A stretch of 10,253 nucleotides of DNA from Pseudomaricurvus sp965662505 (GTDB lineage: Bacteria; Pseudomonadota; Gammaproteobacteria; Pseudomonadales; Cellvibrionaceae), in contig NZ_CBFIHX010000123.1 of NCBI RefSeq assembly GCF_965662505.1, forward strand, positions 1 to 10,253, read 5' to 3'. The translations under genes were made by a program, and so were the position numbers. The notes under the pieces are model-generated. The model worked only from the letters and a program-made list of their open reading frames with translations, did not search any database and was not told the DNA's origin. This document shows positions 1-7,003 of this stretch, one piece after another; within the stretch, counting starts at the first letter, position 1, and every line of letters starts with the position of its first letter.

Positions 1-755
1 TCAAGTTCACAGAAAAGGGCGGTGTCTGGATTCGAGTCGATGTCCATCCGCAAATACACAATAAGGCTAAAGTGTGTATTGAAATTAAGGACAGCGGTAT
101 TGGTATAGATGACCAACAGCTAAAATCCGTTTGTGATCAGTTTTATCAGGCTGATAGTCACTCCCAGGGACAGTATGGAGGTACAGGGTTAGGGCTTTCT
201 ATTGCAAAGCAACTTATAGAATTAATGGGCGGCACTCTGACATTGGAGAGTGAGCACGGCGTAGGTACTACCGTCACTGTGGCTCTGACATTATCTGTTG
301 TGAAGCCTGAGGAAGATGTTCTGTCTGTCGCCGTTGCTCAGGATGGTTTCAGATGCAATGCCAAAGTTTTGATTGTAGAAGATGACAAAATTAATGCTGA
401 TTCGTTGATGTATCTCTTGAATGGATTAGGGTGTAACGTGATTGTGGCGCAGGATGGCGTGAAAGCGCTGGAGTATCTGGACGAACATGATGTTGATCTG
501 ATCTTTATGGATCGGCATATGCCTAATATGGATGGCATCACCGCGACCAAACGCTTGCGAGAAGATGATCGATGGAAAAACCTGCCGATAGTCGCCATTA
601 CCGCCAGTATGTCGTTGAAAGATAAGGCTGAATGTCTGAACGCAGGAATGAATGAACATGTGTTAAAGCCCTTGTTCACCGAGCAGGCCATCCAGATATT
701 GATGAAATATTGTCGTCGCCTGTGTGTTAAATCAGACAAAGAACTTACCTGGTGA
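1..755 (+). CDS. Hybrid sensor histidine kinase, C-terminal part (HATPase + receiver), 5' truncated by window
   Basis: The reading frame is open from position 3, so the gene starts before the window and about 250 residues are visible. The first codons read KFTEKG, the end of the N box of a histidine-kinase ATPase domain. It continues with the G1 box DSGIGI (about 90-107), an F-box-like DQFYQAD stretch and the G2 box GGTGLGL (about 180-200). After a short linker comes a receiver domain starting KVLIVEDD (about 363). It has the acidic pair, the phospho-accepting Asp in the FMDRHMPNMDG motif (codon 510-512), the conserved Ala-Ser after IT, and the Lys of LKP (codon 666-668), so it looks active. 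No HPt domain follows, so phosphotransfer to a separate HPt protein or within the receiver is inferred. The GTG at 72 is internal and is not a start. The input signal is unknown because the sensor region is missing. Confidence 0.93.
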   Translation, partial: KFTEKGGVWIRVDVHPQIHNKAKVCIEIKDSGIGIDDQQLKSVCDQFYQADSHSQGQYGGTGLGLSIAKQLIELMGGTLTLESEHGVGTTVTVALTLSVVKPEEDVLSVAVAQDGFRCNAKVLIVEDDKINADSLMYLLNGLGCNVIVAQDGVKALEYLDEHDVDLIFMDRHMPNMDGITATKRLREDDRWKNLPIVAITASMSLKDKAECLNAGMNEHVLKPLFTEQAIQILMKYCRRLCVKSDKELTW

Positions 756-899
756 GCCTGAGGATCTGTATCAGGGTGGAGTTTTGCGTGGTCATAGCTC
801 ATAAGACGGGGTTAGATCCCGCTGATGCTACTTCGGAGCAGTAACTGGTATTTAATTTGCAGTGATAAGGACAAACAGGAAATATATGTTGGGGTTTTG
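756..899 (+). other. Short intergenic gap between kinase and binding-protein genes
   Basis: This 144-bp gap has no convincing terminator after the kinase and no clear -35/-10 pair. A small CGGG/CCCG hairpin could form around 807-822, but it has no T-run. Co-transcription of the two genes is therefore possible but not shown. Confidence 0.4.
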
Positions 900-1706
900 A
901 TGTTTAAAGTTTCTCTGTGGGTGTTAATGGTGCTGTATCTGCCTCTTGTGTCCATAGATATGGTCAATTCTGCTCCTTTAGAAGTCCGTCAATTGGTTAA
1001 AGTGGGCACCCCGGAAAGACCGCCACTATTTATTAATGATGCCAATGATGATGTGACCGCCGGTGTTCTGCAGGCTATGAATCAGGTGCAGGATCAATAT
1101 CGGTTTGAGTCGTTTGATATTCCGGTAAAACGTCGCAGTCAGGCGATCAAGAACGGGTTGGCCGACATCATGATGTGGGATAACCCTGCTTGGCAGTGGC
1201 GTATTCCCCTGACTACCAGTTGGCCGTTGTTGCATGCAAAAGATATTTTTATTGCTTTGCGGGCTAACGCCGTCGATCAAAGCTACTTTGAGACTTTCAG
1301 TGATAAAACCTTCGCCCTGGTAGGAGGGTATACCTACAGTTTTCTGATGGGCAATAAAAATGCTCAAGAACAACTGGAAGCAGTGTTTGTGAAGTCGGAA
1401 GAAATCAGTATTAGAATGTTGCTGGCAGAACGGGTAGATATTGCCGTGACCAGTGATACCACACTAAAGTGGTTTCTCAAGAAGAACCCACAAGCGGCAG
1501 AGCAAATACTGGTGTTCAACACTCCGGATTTAGAATATAACCGGACTTTTCTCGTTCCGGAAAAAAGCCCCATATCCGCCAAAGCAATCAACCGTATTTT
1601 GTTGTTGGCGGATCGGCAAGGCTTGCTGAAACCGGTTTATCAGCGTTTTGGTCTGGAGGTTCCGATATACCCTCCAGTATCAGTAGTGCCCCGTATCAAA
1701 GAATGA
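900..1706 (+). CDS. Periplasmic substrate-binding-like protein (SBP family 3 style)
   Basis: A 268-residue exported protein. The ATG at 900 gives an N-terminus with a Lys followed by a hydrophobic run (residues 4-20) and a likely cleavage after Asn-Ser-Ala (about residue 25). A GGGG at 891-894 could serve as a weak ribosome binding site. The frame is also open to an ATG at 825, but that would put a charged, non-signal stretch in front of the signal peptide. The mature part has the size and look of single-domain type-3 solute-binding proteins. Examples are an early segment ending VKRRSQAIKNGLADIMMWD (about 77-94), where such proteins contact ligand, and a late KPVYQRFG segment (about 244-251). 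Family assignment is from overall pattern and is moderate. No ABC permease or ATPase gene is adjacent. It lies 144 bp after a hybrid kinase on the same strand, so a sensory role for the pair is possible but inferred. Confidence 0.72.
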   Translation: MFKVSLWVLMVLYLPLVSIDMVNSAPLEVRQLVKVGTPERPPLFINDANDDVTAGVLQAMNQVQDQYRFESFDIPVKRRSQAIKNGLADIMMWDNPAWQWRIPLTTSWPLLHAKDIFIALRANAVDQSYFETFSDKTFALVGGYTYSFLMGNKNAQEQLEAVFVKSEEISIRMLLAERVDIAVTSDTTLKWFLKKNPQAAEQILVFNTPDLEYNRTFLVPEKSPISAKAINRILLLADRQGLLKPVYQRFGLEVPIYPPVSVVPRIKE

Positions 1707-1713
1707 CGGGGCA
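1687..1713. repeat. 8-bp inverted repeat overlapping the stop codon, between convergent genes
   Basis: TGCCCCGT (1687-1694) and ACGGGGCA (1706-1713) are perfect reverse complements around an 11-nt loop. The stop codon of the binding-protein gene (1704-1706) falls at the loop and second arm. No T-run follows on either strand, so it is not a canonical intrinsic terminator. It may still act as a 3'-end-stabilising or bidirectional stop hairpin between the two converging genes. Confidence 0.55.
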
Positions 1714-1739
1714 TGACCAGTCTGTTCAATATTCAATGT

Positions 1740-2912
1740 TCAAAAAGAGAGAGGGTGTATCTGTTCTTCAGGCAACACCGCTTTAATCGTGTCTGGAATG
1801 TCTTTCGAGCAGCTGGCTTTCGCCTCGGTTTCGGATTGATCGAACGCCTGAATCTCCATGTTTACGCAAACCGTCATGGGTTGGCTCTGCCAGTAGTTGT
1901 CGCAGCTGTTCAGAACACTGCTCGGGTTTTGTTGTGCATCCTTACCCATGCTGGCCTGCCAGCAAGCCGAGATTAAATCCTGTTGCATCACTTTCATGGC
2001 GGCTTCCCGTCCCTGATCTTTGGCGTACCAGATATAGCTGGGGTGGTTTGCGCCAAGCATCGGAGCGTTGATACCGTCCTGGATGGTGACGCTGGCCACG
2101 GTATTCACACCAAAGTCATTCAGCTTATAGTAACTGGATACCCAGCTTCTCACCGGGCCACCATAAGCCACGATGGGTAGAGCGCTGCTGCTCCCCTCGT
2201 CGATATCCAGCAGCAGTGGCAGCATGCTCACCACATAGGGCTCGAAATAGCGGTAGGTCTCGCTTAAAGTGCTGCCAGCACTGGCCGGAGCTGCAATGGG
2301 AGCTACATCGAGAATGCTTTCATACAGTGTGACTTCGTCCGCGGCCACCTGATTCAGCATCAACAGTTTTTCCCAGCGCTGGCTGGTTTTGGAATTGAGA
2401 TAGTCCTGATCCGGCAGCGAGTAATCGGGCGGAAAGTGAAGTAGTTGTACCGAGCGTTGATTGACGATCGACAAACCCAGCGGCAGAAAGAAACGCCACT
2501 CCTTTGCATCCCACTTATTGTCTTTTTTCAGTTGCGTCACGGCACTCGCGGCCAGCGCTCCGTTGGTTAAAAACTGGATAATTTGAGGTTTGTACTCATT
2601 GATGACTGTGGCGTCTCCCCTCATGGTCACGCTATAGAGGTCTTTCTCAACCGTGACATCGGCACTGCCATTGGCAATATGATCCCTCTGCAGGCGCTGA
2701 TTCAGGTAATGCTCGATGGTGGCTTCCAGAGATTCCCCATTGTCAGAGTTGGGGTAGCTGTAGAGAGTCGTGAGTTCGGTTTCATTACCGAGAGGAAAAC
2801 TGATTGTAGCTGTTGATGGAGTGGTTGAGTCTGAAGTGGGTGTTGGTTGATCACTACAACCATTCACCAGTAGCAAACCAACCCCAAGCAAGCATGTGTT
2901 GATGATTTTCAT
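1740..2912 (-). CDS. Unrecognised 390-aa lipoprotein
   Basis: I do not recognise a family. The ATG at 2912 starts a short lipoprotein signal: Met-Lys, a hydrophobic run (residues 7-16) and a lipobox Val-Asn-Gly-Cys with the lipidated Cys at residue 19. Ser follows the Cys, which by the usual +2 rule suggests the outer membrane. A Ser/Thr/Pro-rich linker (about 22-38) leads into a mixed globular region. The last 75 residues hold four further Cys (317, 337, 349, 368), enough for two disulfides. A segment near 284-297 reads PMLGANHPSYIWYA. The frame is open upstream to an ATG at 3041, but that would add 43 residues before the lipobox, so the 2912 start is much better. An AAGGGA ribosome binding site sits 6 nt before the start, inside an inverted repeat. 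The gene is convergent with the binding-protein gene and is separated from the upstream PEP-CTERM gene by a terminator, so it is probably transcribed alone. Confidence 0.82.
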   Translation of the reverse strand: MKIINTCLLGVGLLLVNGCSDQPTPTSDSTTPSTATISFPLGNETELTTLYSYPNSDNGESLEATIEHYLNQRLQRDHIANGSADVTVEKDLYSVTMRGDATVINEYKPQIIQFLTNGALAASAVTQLKKDNKWDAKEWRFFLPLGLSIVNQRSVQLLHFPPDYSLPDQDYLNSKTSQRWEKLLMLNQVAADEVTLYESILDVAPIAAPASAGSTLSETYRYFEPYVVSMLPLLLDIDEGSSSALPIVAYGGPVRSWVSSYYKLNDFGVNTVASVTIQDGINAPMLGANHPSYIWYAKDQGREAAMKVMQQDLISACWQASMGKDAQQNPSSVLNSCDNYWQSQPMTVCVNMEIQAFDQSETEAKASCSKDIPDTIKAVLPEEQIHPLSF

Positions 2913-2918
2913 GGGAAG

Positions 2919-2951
2919 TCCCTTTTCAATGTGTTGTTGACAGAAAAGGGA
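2919..2951 (-). promoter_or_regulatory. Inverted repeat covering the ribosome binding site of the lipoprotein gene
   Basis: TCCCTTTTC (2919-2927) and GAAAAGGGA (2943-2951) are perfect 9-bp reverse complements separated by 15 nt. On the gene's strand the arm nearest the start codon reads GAAAAGGGA, which contains the Shine-Dalgarno sequence 6 nt before ATG. If the transcript includes both arms, a hairpin would hide the ribosome binding site. A TATATC sequence at 2953-2958 (minus strand) could be a -10 box. In that case transcription would start inside the repeat, and the repeat would act at the DNA level as an operator instead. Confidence 0.55.
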
Positions 2952-3027
2952 TGATATAGCGTTTGCTCGAACTGTGCAGTGCGAAAGGTAGAGCCTTTGG
3001 TGAGTAATATGGTGGTAAACACAGTGG

Positions 3028-3054
3028 AAAAAGCCTGCCATTGTATGCGCAGGC
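3028..3054 (-). terminator. Intrinsic terminator of the PEP-CTERM gene
   Basis: On the minus strand GCCTGC, a 10-nt loop and GCAGGC (3033-3054) form a 6-bp GC-rich stem. Five T residues follow directly (complement of 3028-3032). It lies about 25 bp past the stop codon at 3079-3081 and before the lipoprotein gene, separating the two into different transcripts. Confidence 0.8.
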
Positions 3055-3078
3055 GTGGAAGGGGGTAGTCAATATCAG

Positions 3079-3597
3079 TCAGGTCTTTTTACGGCGATGA
3101 CCTAACCCTAAACCCAGTAGACCAAGTCCCAGCAAAGCCGCAGTGCCTGGGGTTGGCACATCAACAGATAGGGTGGAATGACCAATATGGAAATCACCAC
3201 TGATCGATCTGATAGTCACATTCAGTTGGCCGTTCGTGTTCAGTGAGGTAAGAGCTTCAAGCTCTAAATCGCTACCGAAATCGCCGAACGTAATACCGCC
3301 AGAATCGAAGTCAAGCTCTTCAACCTGAACAAGGGCAATCTCAAGAAACCATTCATCTGCACAGAAAAAGACATCGCATCCATCATCGAAAATCTCAATG
3401 GCCAATGAGCCTGACCAGGCTGTGTCGAGTCCAGGTGTGAAACCGTAGCCAGTAATGTCGTGAAAGTAAGAGTATTGACCACCGATATTTACGTCCGTAT
3501 CCACATCGAAGCTGTCCACAATCAGTCCGGCACTGGCTGACTGAGCCATTGCGAAAGACCCCAGAAGAAGCCCTATTGCTCCCAGTTTTTTAAACAT
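3079..3597 (-). CDS. Exported protein with PEP-CTERM-like sorting tail (PTP variant)
   Basis: A 172-residue protein. A signal peptide occupies residues 1-23 (Lys-Lys, hydrophobic core, cleavage after Ala-Ser-Ala). The mature part is acidic and predicted beta-rich, with a CDVFFC pair of cysteines (74 and 79). The C-terminus has the three-part sorting tail: VPTPGT (147-152), a Leu/Gly hydrophobic segment (about 153-166) and a basic end HRRKKT. In the PEP-CTERM family this tail is cut by an exosortase during surface or exopolysaccharide-associated export. Here the motif is Pro-Thr-Pro, not Pro-Glu-Pro, a common variant in gammaproteobacteria. The ATG at 3597 is chosen because AGGG lies 9 nt upstream. 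The ATG at 3606 touches that AGGG, leaving no spacing. No exosortase gene is in the window. The ligand or function of the mature domain is unknown. Confidence 0.85.
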   Translation of the reverse strand: MFKKLGAIGLLLGSFAMAQSASAGLIVDSFDVDTDVNIGGQYSYFHDITGYGFTPGLDTAWSGSLAIEIFDDGCDVFFCADEWFLEIALVQVEELDFDSGGITFGDFGSDLELEALTSLNTNGQLNVTIRSISGDFHIGHSTLSVDVPTPGTAALLGLGLLGLGLGHRRKKT

Positions 3598-3613
3598 TGT
3601 AATCATCCCTATT

Positions 3614-3629
3614 TGTGATTTATGTCACA
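3614..3629. promoter_or_regulatory. CRP-like operator upstream of the PEP-CTERM gene
   Basis: TGTGATTTATGTCACA has both perfect CRP half-sites (TGTGA and TCACA) with the standard 6-bp spacer, and the flanks are AT-rich as in strong sites. It ends 17 bp before the start codon at 3597. A possible -10 box, TATAGT on the minus strand (3680-3685), lies upstream of it, which would place the site in the leader, where CRP would block transcription. If the real promoter is closer, the role would differ. Confidence 0.65.
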
Positions 3630-3841
3630 TATAAAATGTGAACTTGTAGTCGCATTAATCAACAGGCAAATAGGGTGCCACTATAATTAAATTCAATAAA
3701 ATCAGTTGGTTAGAGTTTTAAAGTGCGGGAGGAATGGTTATTTTGTAAAATAAACTGACACATATGTACCAGTTTTGGGTGTTCACAAGTTTGGCGTCTT
3801 ATACATTTATGGTTGGGAGGAAGTGCTCGGGCGGGAAGAAG

Positions 3842-3866
3842 AAAGCCCCTGCGAGGCAGGGGCTTT
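3842..3866 (-). terminator. Intrinsic terminator downstream of valS
   Basis: AAAGCCCCTGC (3842-3852) and GCAGGGGCTTT (3856-3866) form a perfect 11-bp stem with a 3-nt loop. On the minus strand the stem ends in TTT and is followed by a pyrimidine-rich TTCTTCCC run. It lies about 50 bp after the valS stop codon. The symmetric A/T ends would also let it work in the other direction. Confidence 0.85.
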
Positions 3867-3916
3867 GGGGGAAGGCTACAGGTGTTGCAGAAGTGAGAGC
3901 CGACTGTAATTCTTAA

Positions 3917-6715
3917 CTACAGCTCTGCGATTTTTTTCACCTGTTCTGCCAGCTTGGCAAGCGCACTTTGCATGTCAGCCAGCTTGTCTTTTTCCTTCTG
4001 CACCACCTCAGCCGGCGCCTTGTCGACGAACTTTGGATTATTAAGTTTGCCTTCAACACGTTGAATATCCTTGGTGATACGATCGATTTCTTTGTTTAGG
4101 CGTGCGGTTTCCGCCTGTACATCAATCAGACCGGCCATGGGCACCAGAATTTCCATATCACCCACCAGGCCGGTAGCGGACATGGGGGCTTCTTCACCGG
4201 CATTCAGCCAGGTGATGGATTCAAGACTGGCAAGGCGCATCAGGAACTGGCGGTTGTCGTTCAGGCAGCGTTGATCGTTGTCTGAACCGTTGGCAAAGTA
4301 CAAAGGAACACTTTTCGCCGGTGAAATGTTCATTTCGCCGCGAATGTTACGCACTCCTTCGATGACGCCTTTCAGCCATTCCACGTCGACGATGGCCTTC
4401 TGGTCGATCAGGCTGTCATCGCATTGAGGCAGGGCGGCGGTCATGATGGTTTCACCTTCTGCACCAGCAAGGTCTTTCACCCGCTGCCAGATCTCTTCGG
4501 TGATGAACGGCATCAGTGGGTGTGCCAGACGCAGAATTTCTTCCAGTGCGCGAACCATAGTGCGGCGGGTGCCGATCTTTTGTGCTTCGCTGAAATCGTC
4601 ACTGGTGAGGATAGGCTTGGACAGTTCCAGATACCATGCGCAGTACTCGTTCCAGATAAAGTCGTACAGTGCCTGAGAGGCCAGGTCGAAACGGTAGGCT
4701 TCGACACCTTCGGCAAAGGCTTTTTCGACCTGTTGCAGTTTGGCAATGATCCAGCGATCGGCCACGGACAGCTCGTAGTTGTCTGAGCCATCTTGCCCAC
4801 AATCTTTCGCAGAAACGCGATCGCCGGCGTCGTTCTGAACTTCACAGTTCATCAAAACATAGCGCGAGGCGTTCCAGATCTTGTTGCAGAAGTTGCGGAA
4901 GCCTTCGATACGACCTACATCGAATTTGATGTCACGACCGGTGGAGGCCAGTGAGTAATAGGTGTAACGCAGGGCGTCGGTGCCGTAGGCGGCCAGTCCG
5001 TCCGGAAACTCCTTGCGGGTTTGTTTTTCGATCTTCTCTCGCAGGCGCGGCACCATCATACCGGCGGTGCGTTTGGCCACCAGGGATTCCAGATCAATAC
5101 CATCGATCAGATCAATAGGGTCCAGCACGTTGCCCTTGGATTTGGACATCTTCTGGCCTTGACCGTCGCGAACCAGCCCGTGTACATAAACGGTGTGGAA
5201 CGGTACTTCTTTTTTGAAATGCAGGGTCAGCATGATCATCCGTGCAACCCAGAAGAAGATGATGTCAAAACCGGTCACCAGCACATCGGTGCTGTGGAAC
5301 GTCTTGAGGAAGTCTGTCTGGGCTGGCCAGCCCAGGGTGCCGAAGGTCCACAGGCCGGAGGAGAACCAGGTGTCCAGTACGTCGTCGTCCTGCTTTAAGA
5401 CAGCTTCGGCGGGAATGTTGTGCTTCTCGCGAACTTCTTCCTCGCTGCGACCCACGTAGACTTTACCGTCTTCGTCATACCAGGCGGGAATACGGTGGCC
5501 CCACCAAAGCTGGCGGGAGATACACCAGTCCTGAATGTCACGCATCCAGGAGAAGTACATGTTCTCGTATTGCTTGGGCACAAACTGAATGTCACCGCCT
5601 TCAACGGCCTTAATGGCCTCGTCCGCCAGTGGCTGGGTTTTCACGTACCACTGATCCGTCAGGTAGGGCTCAATCACCACCCCGGTGCGATCGCCGCGGG
5701 GCACTTTCAATTTGTGATCGTCGATTTTTTCCAGCAGACCCAGCGCATCCAGATCTTCAACGATCTGTTTGCGGGCGTCGAAACGATCCATTCCCCGGTA
5801 CTTTTCAGGGGCAGTGTTGTTGATCTCGGCATCGTCGTTGAAGATGTTGTTCAGCGGCAGGTTGTGACGCTGGCCCATCTCGTAATCGTTGAAATCGTGA
5901 GCCGGCGTGATTTTTACACAGCCGGTACCGAACTCCATGTCGACGTAATCGTCGCCGATGATGGGAATTTCGCGGTCGACCAGTGGCAGGGTAATGGTCT
6001 TGCCAATCAGGTCTTTATAACGCTCATCATCCGGGTGAACCGCCACGGCGGAGTCGCCCAGCATGGTTTCGGGACGCGTGGTGGCGACGACCAGATGGCC
6101 GGAACCATCAGTTAACGGGTAGCGGAAGTGCCACAGGAAGCCATCTTCCTCTTCGGACAGTACTTCCAGATCGGATACGGCGGTGTGCAGTTTCGGATCC
6201 CAGTTCACCAGACGCTTGCCGCGGTAAATCAGGTCGTCTTCATACAGCTGAATAAAGACTTCCTGAACCGCGTTATAGAAGCCGTCGTCCATGGTGAAGC
6301 GCTCGCGGGACCAGTCCGGGCTGGCGCCCAGCCGGCGCAGCTGCTGGGTGATGTTGCCGCCGGATTCTTCTTTCCACTCCCAGACCTTTTCGATGAACTT
6401 GTCGCGGCCCAGCTCGTGACGGCTGGTGCCCTGAGCGTCCAGCTGACGTTCTACCACCATCTGGGTGGCGATACCGGCGTGGTCGGTGCCCACTTGCCAA
6501 AGGGTGTTGTGACCTTTCATGCGGTGGTAGCGGATCAGGGCGTCCATGATGGATTCCTGAAAACCGTGACCCATGTGCAGGCTACCGGTGACGTTGGGTG
6601 GCGGAATCATGATGCAGTAGGGCTCACCCTCGCCAGAAGGCTTGAAATAGCCGTTCTTTTCCCAGGTTTCGTACCAGTTTGTTTCAATAGCCTGTGGCTG
6701 GTAGGTTTTATCCAT
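3917..6715 (-). CDS. valS: Valyl-tRNA synthetase
   Basis: Charges tRNA-Val with valine in the cytoplasm and hydrolyses mischarged Thr-tRNA-Val. The protein is 932 residues, close to the usual bacterial length of about 950. The class I catalytic signatures are present: the HIGH-type HMGH at residues 47-50 after PPPNVTGSL, and KMSKS at 522-526. The inserted editing domain shows TTRPETMLGD (212-221) and GTGCVKITPAHDFNDYE (263-279). The anticodon-binding part follows (about 650-800). The C-terminal arm (about 865-930) is charged and heptad-like, the coiled coil typical of ValRS. The start at 6715 fits homologous N-termini (DKTYQPQAIE...), though there is no strong ribosome binding site. The gene stands alone, divergent from purC. 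In many gammaproteobacteria holC precedes valS, but it is absent here. A TATAAT box lies 95 bp upstream. Confidence 0.98.
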   Translation of the reverse strand: MDKTYQPQAIETNWYETWEKNGYFKPSGEGEPYCIMIPPPNVTGSLHMGHGFQESIMDALIRYHRMKGHNTLWQVGTDHAGIATQMVVERQLDAQGTSRHELGRDKFIEKVWEWKEESGGNITQQLRRLGASPDWSRERFTMDDGFYNAVQEVFIQLYEDDLIYRGKRLVNWDPKLHTAVSDLEVLSEEEDGFLWHFRYPLTDGSGHLVVATTRPETMLGDSAVAVHPDDERYKDLIGKTITLPLVDREIPIIGDDYVDMEFGTGCVKITPAHDFNDYEMGQRHNLPLNNIFNDDAEINNTAPEKYRGMDRFDARKQIVEDLDALGLLEKIDDHKLKVPRGDRTGVVIEPYLTDQWYVKTQPLADEAIKAVEGGDIQFVPKQYENMYFSWMRDIQDWCISRQLWWGHRIPAWYDEDGKVYVGRSEEEVREKHNIPAEAVLKQDDDVLDTWFSSGLWTFGTLGWPAQTDFLKTFHSTDVLVTGFDIIFFWVARMIMLTLHFKKEVPFHTVYVHGLVRDGQGQKMSKSKGNVLDPIDLIDGIDLESLVAKRTAGMMVPRLREKIEKQTRKEFPDGLAAYGTDALRYTYYSLASTGRDIKFDVGRIEGFRNFCNKIWNASRYVLMNCEVQNDAGDRVSAKDCGQDGSDNYELSVADRWIIAKLQQVEKAFAEGVEAYRFDLASQALYDFIWNEYCAWYLELSKPILTSDDFSEAQKIGTRRTMVRALEEILRLAHPLMPFITEEIWQRVKDLAGAEGETIMTAALPQCDDSLIDQKAIVDVEWLKGVIEGVRNIRGEMNISPAKSVPLYFANGSDNDQRCLNDNRQFLMRLASLESITWLNAGEEAPMSATGLVGDMEILVPMAGLIDVQAETARLNKEIDRITKDIQRVEGKLNNPKFVDKAPAEVVQKEKDKLADMQSALAKLAEQVKKIAEL

Positions 6716-6752
6716 AACGTCAATTGTCTTCGTAGTAAAGCCGGAATTGTGG

Positions 6753-6781
6753 GCCGATAGCGCGAAATAGGGCGCGACGGC
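6753..6781 (-). other. Possible hairpin in the valS leader
   Basis: GCCG (6753-6756) pairs with CGGC (6778-6781), and GCGC (6760-6763) with GCGC (6772-6775), around an 8-nt loop and a small internal loop. If transcription starts near 6803 the hairpin is in the valS mRNA leader. There is no T-run or leader peptide, so attenuation is not indicated. Confidence 0.3.
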
Positions 6782-6809
6782 ACTGAATATGCGAATTGAA
6801 AGGGCTGAG

Positions 6810-6815
6810 ATTATA
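6810..6815 (-). promoter_or_regulatory. Probable valS -10 box
   Basis: The minus strand carries a perfect TATAAT at 6810-6815, predicting a transcription start near 6803 and a leader of about 88 nt. No good -35 hexamer is visible at 16-18 bp, so the call rests mainly on the -10 match and its position. Confidence 0.5.
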
Positions 6816-6850
6816 CATGGGCTGGCGGATGGGATACAGCCGTGGGTGAT

Positions 6851-6894
6851 CCTTCGACAGGCTCAGTGCTCGTTCGCCTTGAGCCTGTCGAAGG
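6851..6894. repeat. Dispersed palindromic repeat (CCTTCGACAGGCTCA type)
   Basis: CCTTCGACAGGCTCA (6851-6865) and TGAGCCTGTCGAAGG (6880-6894) are perfect 15-bp inverted arms around a 14-nt loop. This sequence type is a short extragenic palindrome found in many copies in many proteobacteria and other bacteria. When read through in annotation it yields spurious peptides with a LSLSKG-like motif. It lies in the valS-purC divergent region and is not placed after either gene as a terminator. Only one copy is in this window. Confidence 0.8.
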
Positions 6895-6945
6895 GCGTGG
6901 CAGGGTCGGTGGCCTCTTCCTTTCTATTCCCTGAAAGCAGGCTTC

Positions 6946-6954
6946 TGATAGAAT
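6946..6954 (+). promoter_or_regulatory. Probable purC extended -10 promoter
   Basis: TGATAGAAT fits an extended -10 element (TGn followed by TAGAAT, one mismatch to TATAAT). It lies 49 bp before the purC start, giving a leader of about 43 nt. The -35 region is poor, as is usual for extended -10 promoters. No recognisable PurR operator was found nearby. Confidence 0.45.
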
Positions 6955-7003
6955 GCGGCTTTTACAGACCTTGATTTCCCTCAAAACCTACAGGAACCTC
7001 CCC

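Larger units (their letters stand above)
3598..3916. other. Intergenic region between PEP-CTERM gene and valS
   Basis: This 319-bp stretch has no gene I can support. It holds the leader and CRP-like site of the PEP-CTERM gene (3598 to about 3700), an AT-rich tract with a possible TATAGT -10 box (3680-3685, minus strand), and the valS terminator at 3842-3866. The part from about 3700 to 3840 shows nothing I can assign. Confidence 0.6.

Noticed and set aside
338..802. Open frame antisense to the kinase receiver domain
   Set aside because: It overlaps a well-conserved receiver domain on the other strand and has no independent support.
2000..2063. Possible DNA-glycosylase-like HPS motif in the lipoprotein (GANHPSYIWYA)
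   Set aside because: Only a few residues match. The protein is lipid-anchored outside the cytoplasm and other glycosylase motifs are missing.
2913..3041. Extended N-terminus for the lipoprotein gene
   Set aside because: It would put 43 residues before a clear lipoprotein signal and run through a promoter-like leader into the terminator of the upstream gene.
5420..6115. Long open frame (231 codons) on the plus strand inside valS
   Set aside because: It lies wholly antisense to the conserved ValS coding sequence, has no start context and looks like a low-complexity shadow of synonymous codon use.
6789..6974. Small open frame in the valS-purC gap
   Set aside because: It reads through the palindromic repeat, giving the spurious LSLSKG-type peptide, and overlaps the promoters.
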